A DNA stretch of 64,000 bases from an uncultured Opitutia bacterium (GCA_903839035.1 CAIMAQ010000098.1:34094-98093); one strand, 5' to 3'. Counted from the first letter of the stretch, positions 18,390 through 28,636 are shown. Numbers and translations: made by a program. The notes: generated by a model not told the origin, from the sequence alone.

Positions 18390-19826
18390 CTATTTGTGAT
18401 CCCACGGCAGATGCACCGCGAGCTTCGGGTATTTCCAAATCCGCACCGGCGCAAACATCTTGCCGGGATTCAGGATGCCGCGCGGATCAAGCGCATCCTT
18501 CACCGCCCGCATGGCCTTCACCTGCGCCGCGCGGTGCTGCACGCGTAAAAAAGGCGTCTTCGCCAATCCGATGCCGTGCTCGCCGGAAATCGCCCCGCCC
18601 AGCTTCACCACCGTGCGCATCAGTTCATTCACCGCCACCTCGGCCGCGTGCGACTCCTGCCGGTTCGCACGGTGATACATGATGTTCACGTGGAGGTTGC
18701 CGTCGGCCAGGTGGCCAAAGGTCGGGATGGGTAAACCCGACCGACGCTTCAGGCCGCTGAGAAATTGGATGAATTTCAGGTAGTTCCGCATCGGCACCAC
18801 GATGTCCTCGTTGAGCTTGGCATCGCCGAGTTCGAACATGGCCCCCGAGCACTTGCGGCGCACCGCCCAGAGCGTCTCCGCCTCGGCCCGGCTGCGCGCC
18901 GCGCGGTAGCCGGTCGCATTTTTCTTCGCCCAGGCCAGCACGACTGCCTTGGTCTCGCGCACCTCGGCGGCGCTGCCCGTGAATTCGAGCAGGATCACCG
19001 GCCGGCCCGCCTGGCCGGGGAATACCGTCGTCCTCGTCGCCCGTTCGGCGCACAGCACGCTCTCGCGATCGAGGAACTCGCAAATCGCTGGCTGCACGCG
19101 CTGACGAAACAGCGCCAGCCCCGCGCGCAACGCCGCCGCCTCATCGCGATAGGAAGTAAGCAGGGTCCAGCGCGCCGCAGGCTGCGGGATGAGCTTCAGC
19201 ACCGCGCCAGTGACGATCCCGAGCATGCCCTCGCTGCCGATCCACAGGTCGCGCAGGTTGAAGCCCGCGGAAAATTTCTTCGTGGCCGTCCCCCACTCCA
19301 CGTAGTCGCCCGACGCCATGAAACCGCGCAGCGCGAGGATGAAGTCACGCGTCACCCCGTACTTGCCGCCGTGCATGCCGCCGGCGTTGCAGGCGATGTT
19401 GCCGCCGATGGTGCAGTACTCCTTGGAAGAAGGGTCCGGCGGATAAAACCAGCCCTGGGCCTCCGCCGCGCGCTGGATGTCCGCCACTTTCGCCCCGGCC
19501 TGCACGAGCGCCATGCCCGCCTCCCCGTCGATCTGGATCCGGTTCAGCGCCAGCATGTCGATGACCCAGCCGCCGTGCACCGGCGCCGCCGAGCCCATCA
19601 GGGTCGTGCCCCGGCCGCGCACCGTGACCGGTACGCGGTACTTGTGCGCCAGCTGCAGCGCCACGCCGATATCGGCCTCCTTGCGCGGCCTGATGACCGC
19701 CTCAGGCAGGAAGGAGATCTTGCTGCTGTCAAACGATGCCTCGAACAACGCGTCCTTGCCGGTGGAGACAACCCGTGAACCGAGCCGGCGCTTGAGCTTG
19801 AGGGTGGCGGAACGAAAGGACGGCAT
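18390..19826 (-). CDS. FAD-linked oxidase, GlcD/D-lactate dehydrogenase family
   Basis: Flavoprotein that probably oxidises a 2-hydroxy acid such as glycolate or D-lactate. The 478-residue protein has an FAD_binding_4 domain in the first half: VRGRGTTLMGSAAPVHGG, then GGNIACNAGGMHGGKYGVT. The C-terminal FAD-oxidase domain ends with FGHLADGNLHVNI and GGAISGEHGIGLAK, the metal/substrate region of the family. The start at 19826 is MPSFRSATLKLKRRLG. No GlcE or GlcF partner is adjacent, so it is a stand-alone type. The substrate cannot be read from sequence. Confidence 0.88.
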   Translation of the reverse strand: MPSFRSATLKLKRRLGSRVVSTGKDALFEASFDSSKISFLPEAVIRPRKEADIGVALQLAHKYRVPVTVRGRGTTLMGSAAPVHGGWVIDMLALNRIQIDGEAGMALVQAGAKVADIQRAAEAQGWFYPPDPSSKEYCTIGGNIACNAGGMHGGKYGVTRDFILALRGFMASGDYVEWGTATKKFSAGFNLRDLWIGSEGMLGIVTGAVLKLIPQPAARWTLLTSYRDEAAALRAGLALFRQRVQPAICEFLDRESVLCAERATRTTVFPGQAGRPVILLEFTGSAAEVRETKAVVLAWAKKNATGYRAARSRAEAETLWAVRRKCSGAMFELGDAKLNEDIVVPMRNYLKFIQFLSGLKRRSGLPIPTFGHLADGNLHVNIMYHRANRQESHAAEVAVNELMRTVVKLGGAISGEHGIGLAKTPFLRVQHRAAQVKAMRAVKDALDPRGILNPGKMFAPVRIWKYPKLAVHLPWDHK

Positions 19827-19847
19827 GGAGTGGTGCGGATGAAATTG

Positions 19848-19960
19848 CCCACGGAACCCACGGAATACACGGAAAAAAGCCAAAGCATCCCAACCAGACC
19901 TACCAGACCTGATGGTGGTTACTGATGTTCGAATTCCGTGTGGTCCGTGTGTTCCGTGGG
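19848..19960. repeat. 27-bp inverted repeat made of CCACGGAA/TTCCGTGG units
   Basis: The segment 19848-19874 pairs with 19934-19960 in inverse with 24 of 27 positions matching. The right arm (starting TTCCGTGTGGTCCGTGTG) is 26/27 identical to 46222-46248, 26 kb away, so this is a dispersed family. The loop holds two copies of CCAGACCT. It separates the divergent flavoprotein and sugar kinase genes, so their promoters must lie in or beside it. Confidence 0.75.
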
Positions 19961-20024
19961 CCCTCCCGGTATTCTGAGCTTCCATTTGAGCCCCGGTGGT
20001 TTTGAAGTGCTGCTCTGCCCCGCC

Positions 20025-21122
20025 ATGAGCCTTACTCTCAAGCCCACCGCCCAATGCCAGTTTGACGAACTCTCGCTCGGCGAGGTCATGCTCCGTCTCG
20101 ACCCCGGCGAGACCCGCATCCGCACCACCCGCGCCTTCACGGCCTGGGAGGGTGGCGGCGAGTACAACGTCGCGCGCGGCCTCCGCAAGTGCTTCGGCCT
20201 GCGCACCGCGGTCTGCACCGCGTTCGTGGACAACGAGGTCGGCCACCTCATCGAGGATTTCATCCTGCAGGGCGGCGTGAACACCGACTACATCCAGTGG
20301 CGCGAGGATGACGGCATCGGCCGCACCATCCGCAACGGCCTCAACTTTACCGAGCGCGGCTTCGGCGTCCGTGGCGCCGTCGGCGTCTCCGACCGCGGCC
20401 ACACCGCGGCCAGCCAGCTCAAGCCCGGGGACTTCGACTGGGAGAAAATCTTCGGCTCGCAGGGCGTGCGCTGGTTCCACACCGGCGGCATCTTCGCGGC
20501 GCTGTCCGAGAGCACCGCTGCGCTCACCCTCGAGGCTGTGAAGGCCGCGAAGAAGCACGGCACGATCGTTTCCTATGATCTCAATTACCGACCGTCGCTC
20601 TGGAAGAGCATCGGCGGCCAGGCCAAGGCGCGCGCCGTCAACCAGGAGATCGCGAAGTACGTGGACGTCATGATCGGCAACGAGGAGGATTTCACCGCCT
20701 CGCTCGGCTTCGAGGTTGAAGGCGCGGACGAAAACCTGAGCCACATCGAGACCGACGCATTCAAGAAGATGATCACGAATGCCGTCGCGAAGTACAAAAA
20801 CTTCCAGGTCGTCGCGACGACCCTCCGCAAGGTCACTTCTGCGACGACGAACGACTGGGGCGCGATCTGCTACACCGACGGCAAGTTCTTTGAGAGCCGG
20901 GCCTACCCCGCCCTCGAGATTCTCGACCGCGTCGGCGGCGGCGACAGCTTTGCCAGCGGCCTGATCTACGGCTTCCTCAAGACAGGCGACGCCGCCAAGG
21001 CCGTCAACTACGGGGCCGCCCACGGCGCCTTGGCGATGACCACCCCCGGCGACACCTCGATGGCCACGCTGAAGGAAGTCGAGAAGCTGATGTCCGGCGG
21101 CAGCGCGCGCGTAGTGCGCTGA
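20025..21122 (+). CDS. PfkB-family sugar kinase, 2-keto-3-deoxygluconate kinase-like
   Basis: Ribokinase-fold carbohydrate kinase, most like KdgK, which phosphorylates 2-dehydro-3-deoxygluconate. The 365-residue protein carries SLGEVMLRLDPGE at the N-terminus, the substrate loop GGGEYNVARGL, the mid-protein SYDLNYRPSLW, and the catalytic anion-hole motif DRVGGGDSFASGLIYG. The ATG at 20025 (MSLTLKPTAQCQFDEL) is preceded by repeat DNA, so upstream extension is unlikely. No KDG aldolase gene is adjacent, so the pathway assignment is inferred. Confidence 0.88.
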   Translation: MSLTLKPTAQCQFDELSLGEVMLRLDPGETRIRTTRAFTAWEGGGEYNVARGLRKCFGLRTAVCTAFVDNEVGHLIEDFILQGGVNTDYIQWREDDGIGRTIRNGLNFTERGFGVRGAVGVSDRGHTAASQLKPGDFDWEKIFGSQGVRWFHTGGIFAALSESTAALTLEAVKAAKKHGTIVSYDLNYRPSLWKSIGGQAKARAVNQEIAKYVDVMIGNEEDFTASLGFEVEGADENLSHIETDAFKKMITNAVAKYKNFQVVATTLRKVTSATTNDWGAICYTDGKFFESRAYPALEILDRVGGGDSFASGLIYGFLKTGDAAKAVNYGAAHGALAMTTPGDTSMATLKEVEKLMSGGSARVVR

Positions 21123-21144
21123 GGCGCTGGAAGCCGTTAGGCTT

Positions 21145-23391
21145 TCAGCACTTCCCCTTCTGCTCCGCCACCTCCAGCGCCAGCTCGCGGCAGCCTTTCA
21201 AGTCGAGTTTGCCGGTGCCGAGGACGGGGATGTTCTCCACGCGGGCGACAATCTTCGGGACCCAGAGATTGGGCAGGCCGTCGGCGAGGAGCTTTTCGCG
21301 GATTTGATCCGAGGTGACGTCACGGGTCGTCAGCAGCACCAGCGCCTCGCCTTTTGTGGGATCGGGCACGCTCATCACGGCCACGCTGACACCCTCGGAT
21401 TCGTCCCAGCCAAACACCTGGACGAGCTTCTGCTCGACCGTGCCGTGCGGCACCATCTCGCCGCCAATTTTTGAAAAGCGGGACATGCGGCCCTCGATGA
21501 AGAGAAAGCCGTCGTCGTCCATGCGGCCGAGGTCACCCGTCACAAACCAGCCGTCCCGGAACGCCGCCGCGGTTTTTTGCGGATCGTCGAGGTAGCCGCT
21601 GAAGACATTCGCGCCCTTGAACCACACGATGCCCTGCTCACCCGACGGGACCTCCTCGCCGGTCTCGGGGTGTACGATCCGCACCGCCATCCCGGGCAGG
21701 AGCCGGCCGGTGGAACCCGTGCGTTTGCCGATCTGCGGCTCGGCGGTGGGCGTGGTGACGAGTGGGTGCGGCTGGTTGATATTGCTCGCCGGGGTCGTCT
21801 CCGTGAGCCCGTAACCCTGCAAGATCTCGATGTGGAACGTCTCGAGGAAGGCCTTGTACAGGTCGTCGGGGAGCTTCTCGGCGCCGGTGACAACAAGTTC
21901 CAGCGAGCGGAGTTCGGCCGGCTGGGCCTTGCGCAGGATGGGCCGGATGAACGTCGGCGCGCCCAGCAGCACCGTCGCCTGTTCGTCCTTGATCGCGTCG
22001 ATGATTTTCCGCGTATCGAGCGGACTGGGTACCGTCACCACCTTGCAGCCGCGAATCATCGGGTACCAGAGCGTGACGGTGAAACCCATGCTGTGGAACA
22101 GTGGCAGGCAGCCAACCAACGAGGCGGTTTCGGGCAGGATGGAGAGCGAGGAAATCTGGGAGCAGTTGGCCAGGATGTTGCGGTGCGAGAGCGCCACGCC
22201 CTTCGGTTCACCGGAGCTGCCGCTGGTAAAAAGCAGGCCGGCCTCGGCGTTGTCGCCGACCTTGGGCAGGCCCAGAAAATTGGCGAACCACTGGTTAGGC
22301 AGGATCCAAGCGGCGATGAGCCACGGGAAGATGGCCTTCTTACCGCCCATCGCCTCGAGCGTTTTCGCGAGGTCGAGGGTTTGCTCAGGCCAGGGAAAGT
22401 TGGCGACCCGCGAGCAGAGTGCGTCGGCGGACAGGATCGTCTTCACGCCGGCAATCTTGATGCTGGCCTCTGAGGCGGCGCGGCTGGAGGTGAAATTGAG
22501 GTTCACCGGGATTTTCCCGGCGCACATCACGGCGAGATTGGCGATGAACGCGCCCGCGCCCGGCGGCAGCACGATGCCCACGCGTTTCTCGGGCACGGTT
22601 TTTCGCAGATGCCGCGAGAGCGCCGCAGCGACAGCGGCGAGCTGGCCGGCCTTGACCTCGCGGCGGCCGACCGTGCGGTCCACCACGGCGATGCGCCAGG
22701 GATGCTTCACCAGCGCGCGGATGCACTCGCGTCCGAGATGGCGTTTCAGCACCGGCCGCTCCCCAAACGCTTCGGCCCCGAGATCGAGCAGCACCTGGCG
22801 CACGCGGACCGGAGTGGCCTCCTCCGGTGGGATGGGCGCACCGAATTGCACGAACACCTGCGTCGGCATGACCCGGGGTGGTTTCCACAGGTAGCGGTTG
22901 CCGGCGAAGGAAAAGACGGAGCCCCAGACGCCATCAATAAACGCCGCCACCACCGGCACGCCGGCGCGGCGCGCGATCACTTCGAAGCCCCGCTGGATGG
23001 CCATCAACTGGCCGGTGCGCGAGATGTGGCCCTCGGGAAAAATCGCGACGACCTCCCCGGCGGCGAGCGCCTTGATGGCGAGGCGGATGCCATCGGATGC
23101 GTTTCGGGAGGAAATCGAGAGCACACCCGCCTTGCGGAAGCTCCAGTCAAACAGAGGGTTGTCACGCAAACCCTTGTAGCCAATGAACCGGATGGGGCGC
23201 GGGCAGGCCAACTGGAGCACGACCGGGTCGATGTACGACAAATGGTTCGCGATCAGGAGCACGCCACCGGTGGGCGGGAAGAGTTCCGTCCCTCGGTTCC
23301 GCACGTGGTAAAGCAGGCGGGCCACGGCCCGGGCGGGGTACTCAAGAAACGCCGGCACATACGATCGCCGGCGGGGAAGCAGGGGTAACAT
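21145..23391 (-). CDS. Fused lysophospholipid acyltransferase / acyl-ACP synthetase (Aas-like)
   Basis: Two-domain enzyme of the Aas type, which re-acylates lysophospholipids using fatty acids it activates itself at the inner membrane. Residues 1-200 form a PlsC acyltransferase with the HX4D box NHLSYIDPV and FPEGHISRTG. Residues 230-748 form an AMP-dependent synthetase with the P-loop LLFTSGSSGEPKGVALSH, GYGLTETTPASN, and the TGDLGRMDDDGFLFIEGR hinge region. At 748 residues it is near E. coli Aas in length. It lacks an MFS LplT domain, which is fused in some bacteria. The exact acyl carrier is not provable here. Confidence 0.88.
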   Translation of the reverse strand: MLPLLPRRRSYVPAFLEYPARAVARLLYHVRNRGTELFPPTGGVLLIANHLSYIDPVVLQLACPRPIRFIGYKGLRDNPLFDWSFRKAGVLSISSRNASDGIRLAIKALAAGEVVAIFPEGHISRTGQLMAIQRGFEVIARRAGVPVVAAFIDGVWGSVFSFAGNRYLWKPPRVMPTQVFVQFGAPIPPEEATPVRVRQVLLDLGAEAFGERPVLKRHLGRECIRALVKHPWRIAVVDRTVGRREVKAGQLAAVAAALSRHLRKTVPEKRVGIVLPPGAGAFIANLAVMCAGKIPVNLNFTSSRAASEASIKIAGVKTILSADALCSRVANFPWPEQTLDLAKTLEAMGGKKAIFPWLIAAWILPNQWFANFLGLPKVGDNAEAGLLFTSGSSGEPKGVALSHRNILANCSQISSLSILPETASLVGCLPLFHSMGFTVTLWYPMIRGCKVVTVPSPLDTRKIIDAIKDEQATVLLGAPTFIRPILRKAQPAELRSLELVVTGAEKLPDDLYKAFLETFHIEILQGYGLTETTPASNINQPHPLVTTPTAEPQIGKRTGSTGRLLPGMAVRIVHPETGEEVPSGEQGIVWFKGANVFSGYLDDPQKTAAAFRDGWFVTGDLGRMDDDGFLFIEGRMSRFSKIGGEMVPHGTVEQKLVQVFGWDESEGVSVAVMSVPDPTKGEALVLLTTRDVTSDQIREKLLADGLPNLWVPKIVARVENIPVLGTGKLDLKGCRELALEVAEQKGKC

Positions 23392-23469
23392 GGCGCGAAG
23401 CCGTTATGCCGACGCGGACACGGATATTTTCAACGCTATTCCTTGGCCGGGCACAGCCAGCCTGCGCCC

Positions 23470-24110
23470 CTACTCCGCCTTCACCACCACCAGGTCGTCC
23501 GTGTGGAGGCCGCAGTAAACGAGGTCCCCGGCATGGAAGATGTCGCCCAGGGCGCTTTCGTTGGCCACCACCACGCCGAGCCGCGTGCCGTCGGCGGGGA
23601 CAAGGATCAGATGGTCGGTCGCGCCCTGGAAAATCTCCTCCTCGATCCGCGCCCTGGATAATATTGGCCGCGCCGGGCGCAATGGCGGTCGAGGACTGCG
23701 ACTTCGAAACGTGCACCTTCTCCGGCCGCATTGCGATGAGTGCAAAGGGTGGCGCCGGCCGGCCAGGCGGCGAGCGGCAGCGTCAGCTCCAAGCCCCCGT
23801 CACCGCCACCCGCACGCACTCGGAATCCTGCAGCAGCAGTTGCGCCTCCAGCAGGTTGGCCCGGCCGACGAAGTCCGCGGCGAAGCGGTTCGCTGGCCGG
23901 TGGTTAATTTCATGCGCCGTGCCGAGCTGCTCGATCCGGCCACCGTTCACGATGGCGATCCGGTCGCTCATCGTGAGCGCCTCCTCTTGATCGTGCGTCA
24001 CAAAGACAAACGTGATGCCCAGCTGGCGTTGCAGCCGCTTGAGCTCGAGCTGCATGGACCGGCGGAGCTTGGCGGCGAGCAGCGGTCAGGGGCGCGGCAT
24101 TGCAGGGGAG
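23470..24110 (-). pseudogene. Degraded PotA/UgpC-type ABC transporter ATPase
   Basis: Remnant of a spermidine/putrescine- or sugar-type ABC ATPase. One frame reads [20 protein letters not shown], including the H-loop, then [17 protein letters not shown] second gives [16 protein letters not shown], a third MRPEKVHVS, and a fourth the TOBE-domain tail IEEEIFQGATDHLILVPADG to the TAG at 23470. At least three frameshifts are therefore needed. The Walker A half is missing and the Walker B/D-loop area near 24090 is scrambled. No permease or binding-protein gene remains. The gene is clearly dead. Confidence 0.85.
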
Positions 24111-24184
24111 AATGCAGGAACTATGCGAGCCGGGATCCTTGCGCAAGGAGAGGCTTTCAGCGCGCTGCGCTGAGCGCAGACAGC

Positions 24185-27175
24185 CTACTTCCTAAACAGA
24201 CTGTCCAGCAGGCCGCTACGCTCGAGCGCCGAGTTCAGCAGCGCATCGCGGATGGCCGTCGTATCCGGCCGCTCGAGCGTGCCGCCCAGCTTGAGCGGCA
24301 CGGCAAAGGCCGAATAACCCAGATTATCCAACTGGGGCTCGAGGAGCCCCGCACGTTTCATGAGGTCCCCGAGCCGGCCCCGCGTGCCCAGGCTGAGTTG
24401 AGCCTGAAGCGACTGGGCCAGCAGCGGCACCCCGGTCGCGTAGCGGATGTTGCCGCTTCCGCCGATCCGCACTTCGGGGGAAATGAGGGTGAAATCCCTG
24501 ACCAGCAGGTTCAGCGACTCGTCGCGGGTCGCCGTGAGGCTCAGCTGGTCATACGGAATCGCGGAAAGCGATTTCGTGATGTCGGCGAGGATCTTGGTCT
24601 TGTTGACGAAATCATCGGTGACCACGCCCAGCAGGCTCCCGATTGCCACCACCCGGGACTGGGTTTTTTGGATCCGGTCCGACAGGTCCACCGAGAAGGC
24701 GCGGAAGATTCCGCTCTTGCCCGTCACCTTCAGGTCGCCCCGTGTGACCGCAGCCAGATCCGCCAGCGAGGCACTCTGGCCGGTGAGATGGCTCAGCAGG
24801 TTGACGCGGCCCTCGATGGTGGGGGGCCGCGTCGGGTCCAGCGCCCGGAACACGGCCGACAGGTCGAAATTATCCAATGCCAGGTCCGCCGCGAAACCGT
24901 AGATGGGCGTGCCGCCCGGATAAAACGTCAATCCGCCGCTGAGTTTGACGGTGCTGTCCGGCCCGAAGACCGCCCGCAGATCGGCCAGTTTCAAAACCGT
25001 GGGGTCGAGTGCAATTGCGCCACTGAGATCGCTGACCTGCAACTGGTCGTTCCAGATCACCTTTTTCAAGCTGAGCGCACACCGGCCGTTCAACCCACTC
25101 CATACGGCCGCCGCGGGTCTGGCCGGCGTCATGCCGGGGGTGAGCGCGGAGGGCTCAGCCGACGCGAGCAGGGGGAGAACCAGAGTCTGCACATCCTCGA
25201 TCGCCAGCTGGTCGCTCGTGAGCCGGGCGGCGAGTGTCCGCCCGGTCGCGCCCGGGGTGAGCGTGCCCGCCAGCGTGAGGTCGGACTTGCGCCCGGCCCG
25301 TTCGAAAACCAAAGGGGCGTTGAAAGTGATCTTGTCCGTGGAATCCACGTCCGCGCGCAATTCGGCCGTCAGCGTGGGGAGGGCCGGGCCGGCGGACGCC
25401 ACGAGACGGGTGAGAGCCAGCCGGGCTTGAAACTCCCGCTGGGGGCCTAGGCTCGCGGCAAAATTCCCCTGCGCCTCACCCGCGGACAGCAGGTTTCTCC
25501 CGGTGGCGAGCGGTTGATCGAGCAACCCCGGCAGTTGGGCGGTCCAGTCACCGACCACCTTGAGCGGCTGGTCCTTGCCGGCCAGCTGGCCCACCTTCAA
25601 CGCGAGGGCAAACATGGGGGCGCCGCGGCTGCTCACGGTGAGCGACGCGAACTCCACCTGCCAGCCCTGGGGGGCGTAGTCCGCGGAGGCGGACAGCGTG
25701 AGATCCACCGCGCGCAGTAGCGGCCGGCCATCCCTGAGTGAAACGGAGACATGGCCCATGGTCAGCGGGGCCTTCGGCCGGAGCCTAAAGCCACCATTGC
25801 GGGCGCTGGCCGCGAACTCACCCTGGAGCACGTTGCCCGTCACCATCACGCCGGCCGGTCCCAGCAGCGGCGCAACCCAGGAAACCGGCAGTCCTTGAAA
25901 AACCACCCCGAGCAGTTCCTTGGCTGGGTCGGCCACGCTGAGCTCGCCAGTCTTGAGGTTGAACTCAAATGCCTGCAGGGCCCGGACCGTGGCCACGGGC
26001 TTCTCGCCCGTGATGGTCAGCGCGAGGCGGTCCACCCGGGTGGCATTGCCGCGCTGGGCGACATCGAAATCCGCCACGACCTGGACGGAGCCAAGGACGG
26101 CGAGCTGCGGGTTGATGGCGCCGAGACCGGCGGCGGTCGCATTCAGGCGGCCGCTGGCAATCAGTTCGGTAAAGTCGGTGTCGACGTCGAACCGACCGTC
26201 ACCCACCGATTCGAACACCGGCAGCTCCTGACCGAGGACAAAGGGCGCGAGGTCCGTGTCGTGCATGTCGAGCCGCCACGCACCGCGCAGGTGGCTCTCC
26301 CCGGCGGCGTAGCTCGTCTCGATCGCAGCGATCTGTTTCGCGCCGGAACGCACCGCCACGGCGTAATTTTCGCCAGCGGCCGACCGGGCGGCCGACAGCT
26401 CAAGCGCCAGTTTTACCGCGCCGGGAAACTTTGGACCGGTCGCGTCGGCTGTCGTCGCGGCGACGAACCGCGTGAAGGTTCGCGGCGTGTCCATGACGAG
26501 GCCCAGCGTACCGCTGACCCGGAGTTCGCGCACGGCGGCATTCTCCCCTTCGAACAGGAACCCCGCGGTGTAGTCGAACTTGCCCGGGTGGTCCGCCGCC
26601 AGGTTGCCGCCCGTGAGCGTCACATGCGCCCTGGCCGCTGGGCGGCCGGGTAGCGCCGGCAGCAGCACGTCACCCGCGAGATCCACGCCCGACAACGAGA
26701 GATCCACCGGGAGCCGGAGTTGGCTGAAAATTCCCGCAAAGACGACCGGCGGCACCGAGGCCGCGACCTCGGCGTAGGCCGAGGGCAGCAGGGAAAATTC
26801 CCGCGGCCCCGACCGGGCCACGGCCGGGACCGGCACTGACCGTTGCGCCTGCGTCAGGTCGAGGGTCCAGCCGTGCGCCACCAGCCGCCGTACCCGCACC
26901 TGCTGCCGCAGGAGTGCGGAGAGGATCGGCAAATCAGCATGGAGGGACGGAAGGGTCAGCACGGCGCCGGCGCGGACCACCCGGACATTTTCCAGGCGTA
27001 CCTGACTCGGGCCGGCGGAAACCCGGCCCAGCGTCACCGCGTAACCCGACTGGCCCTCCAGGGCGCGGCGGGCCGCCCACGTCTGGAAGCCCGGGATCAG
27101 GACAATCCCCGCCGCCGCGAGCAGCAGCGCCGCCAGCCCGACGAGGGCAATCAGGAGGACGCGACCAAATTTCAT
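24185..27175 (-). CDS. AsmA-like envelope protein
   Basis: Large protein of the AsmA/TamB-like superfamily, whose members are anchored in the inner membrane and thought to bridge the envelope and move lipids. The 996-residue protein starts at 27175 with a membrane helix (VLLIALVGLAALLLAAAGIV), followed by long beta-rich repeats. A C-terminal AsmA-like region contains LVRDFTLISPEVRIGGSGNI and YSAFAVPLKLGGTLERPDT. It lies 111 bp behind tolC on the same strand, so it may be the last gene of the efflux operon. That placement hints at an envelope role, but the function is inferred from family only. Confidence 0.75.
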   Translation of the reverse strand: MKFGRVLLIALVGLAALLLAAAGIVLIPGFQTWAARRALEGQSGYAVTLGRVSAGPSQVRLENVRVVRAGAVLTLPSLHADLPILSALLRQQVRVRRLVAHGWTLDLTQAQRSVPVPAVARSGPREFSLLPSAYAEVAASVPPVVFAGIFSQLRLPVDLSLSGVDLAGDVLLPALPGRPAARAHVTLTGGNLAADHPGKFDYTAGFLFEGENAAVRELRVSGTLGLVMDTPRTFTRFVAATTADATGPKFPGAVKLALELSAARSAAGENYAVAVRSGAKQIAAIETSYAAGESHLRGAWRLDMHDTDLAPFVLGQELPVFESVGDGRFDVDTDFTELIASGRLNATAAGLGAINPQLAVLGSVQVVADFDVAQRGNATRVDRLALTITGEKPVATVRALQAFEFNLKTGELSVADPAKELLGVVFQGLPVSWVAPLLGPAGVMVTGNVLQGEFAASARNGGFRLRPKAPLTMGHVSVSLRDGRPLLRAVDLTLSASADYAPQGWQVEFASLTVSSRGAPMFALALKVGQLAGKDQPLKVVGDWTAQLPGLLDQPLATGRNLLSAGEAQGNFAASLGPQREFQARLALTRLVASAGPALPTLTAELRADVDSTDKITFNAPLVFERAGRKSDLTLAGTLTPGATGRTLAARLTSDQLAIEDVQTLVLPLLASAEPSALTPGMTPARPAAAVWSGLNGRCALSLKKVIWNDQLQVSDLSGAIALDPTVLKLADLRAVFGPDSTVKLSGGLTFYPGGTPIYGFAADLALDNFDLSAVFRALDPTRPPTIEGRVNLLSHLTGQSASLADLAAVTRGDLKVTGKSGIFRAFSVDLSDRIQKTQSRVVAIGSLLGVVTDDFVNKTKILADITKSLSAIPYDQLSLTATRDESLNLLVRDFTLISPEVRIGGSGNIRYATGVPLLAQSLQAQLSLGTRGRLGDLMKRAGLLEPQLDNLGYSAFAVPLKLGGTLERPDTTAIRDALLNSALERSGLLDSLFRK

Positions 27176-27286
27176 GCGCAGGAAGAGGACACTCCAAAAT
27201 ACGCCAAGTTGCGAGCCCGGGTGAAAAAGTGCGGTCCACCCCTCCACCCCACCCGGCCGCAGCGGGGCTGAGACGCCCGCTCCGGA

Positions 27287-28627
27287 TCAATTGCTCACAA
27301 ACTCATCCGTCAGACCCATCGCCCGGCGGAGCGCGGCGACCGCGATGTTATAGTTGTAATAGGCCTGAAGCTGGTTGGTGCGCGCCGTGGTGAGGGCGAC
27401 CTGGGACTGGAGGACCTCCAGCTGCGTGGCCGTGCCAGCGTCATAGCGGGCCGTCGCAAGCCGCACGGCCTCCTCGGCCTGGGCGACCACCTTTTGCGAG
27501 GCGTCGGCCAGTTCCGTGGCCTCCTGCCAGGAGGAAAAGGCGCGGCGTACCTCGACCTCGACGTTGAGCTGGGCCTCGGTCTGCGTGAGGCGCGACTGCG
27601 CGAGGAGCGACTTGGCCTGGGCGACGCGACCCTGGGTGGCGCGGCCGTCGAAAATATTCCACTGCGACTGGAGCCCGAGCAAAAATCCGTCGGGTGAGTC
27701 GCTGAAATTGTTCGTGGGGCCCTTGCGCAGCTCCCACCCGCCGTACAAGGAAAGGTTCGGGTAGTAATTGGAGCGGGCTGTCGTGACCGACTTCTCCCGG
27801 GCCTCCGACAGCTTGGCGTAGCCCTGCAGCTCGGGGCGGTTGTTGAGCGCGGCGGAAAAGACCGTCTCGAGGTCAAAGTGGGACGGCGTGTACTCGAGCG
27901 TGCCGATGATCTGGGGCACCTTGCGGGTGAATTCGCGCTTGTTGTTGGTGAAACCGAGCGCCTGGCGGAGCGACTCGATCGCGAGGCGGTAGTCGTTGCG
28001 CGCGGTGATCAGCGGAACCTGCGCGTTGGCCACGGCGACCTCGGCTTGGAGCTTGTCAAAGGCGGACACCGTGCCGGCCTCGTAGCGGTCCGAGACGTTC
28101 TTCAGCTGCTGGCGGAGCAGCTCGACGTTCTGCTCCTGCACCTTGATTTTTTCCCGGTTGAGGAGCACGTCGTAATAGTCGGTGCGCACGCTGAGCAGGG
28201 CGTTGTTGATGACACCCTTGAGCTCGAGCAACGCGGCCTCGCGGACGAGGTCGGCGCTTTTGACGGCCGAGCGCACGCCGCCGCCGGCAAACAGGACCTG
28301 GGTCGCGGTGAGGTTGATCGCCCAGGATTTGTCGCTCGCGGGAAAACTCTGCGAGAGGGCCTTGTCACTGCGCTGGTAGTAGCCGTTGGCGGCGACGTTG
28401 GGTATCTCGCGGGAGGTAATCTCGATGACGACGCCGTCCTGCTGCATGATGCGCTCGCGCGCCTGACGGATGGCGAAGTTGCTATTGATGGCAAACCCGA
28501 TGGCCGTCTTGAGGTCGAGCGCGTCCGGGACCGGCGTTTCCTCGGGAATGGGCGCGGCGGAGAGCGGGGTCAGGGAGCAGAGCGCGACGGCCGCGGCTAC
28601 CAGCAGGGGGAATCGGACAGGTTGCAT
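27287..28627 (-). CDS. tolC: TolC-family outer membrane efflux protein
   Basis: Outer-membrane channel of a tripartite efflux pump. The 446 residues begin with a signal peptide (MQPVRFPLLVAAAVALCSL). Two homologous halves follow, each with long alpha-helical hairpins: RYEAGTVSAFDKLQAEVAVA in the first and RYDAGTATQLEVLQSQVALT in the second, both standard OEP-repeat hallmarks. It starts 9 bp after the RND pump gene, so it is translated from the same transcript and is presumably that pump's dedicated exit channel. Confidence 0.95.
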   Translation of the reverse strand: MQPVRFPLLVAAAVALCSLTPLSAAPIPEETPVPDALDLKTAIGFAINSNFAIRQARERIMQQDGVVIEITSREIPNVAANGYYQRSDKALSQSFPASDKSWAINLTATQVLFAGGGVRSAVKSADLVREAALLELKGVINNALLSVRTDYYDVLLNREKIKVQEQNVELLRQQLKNVSDRYEAGTVSAFDKLQAEVAVANAQVPLITARNDYRLAIESLRQALGFTNNKREFTRKVPQIIGTLEYTPSHFDLETVFSAALNNRPELQGYAKLSEAREKSVTTARSNYYPNLSLYGGWELRKGPTNNFSDSPDGFLLGLQSQWNIFDGRATQGRVAQAKSLLAQSRLTQTEAQLNVEVEVRRAFSSWQEATELADASQKVVAQAEEAVRLATARYDAGTATQLEVLQSQVALTTARTNQLQAYYNYNIAVAALRRAMGLTDEFVSN

Positions 28628-28636
28628 GGGATGGGC

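Noticed and set aside
24185..24400. Link between the decayed PotA gene and the AsmA-like gene as one fusion
   Set aside because: The AsmA-like gene has its own stop at 24185, and the ABC remnant lies downstream of it with separate, broken frames.
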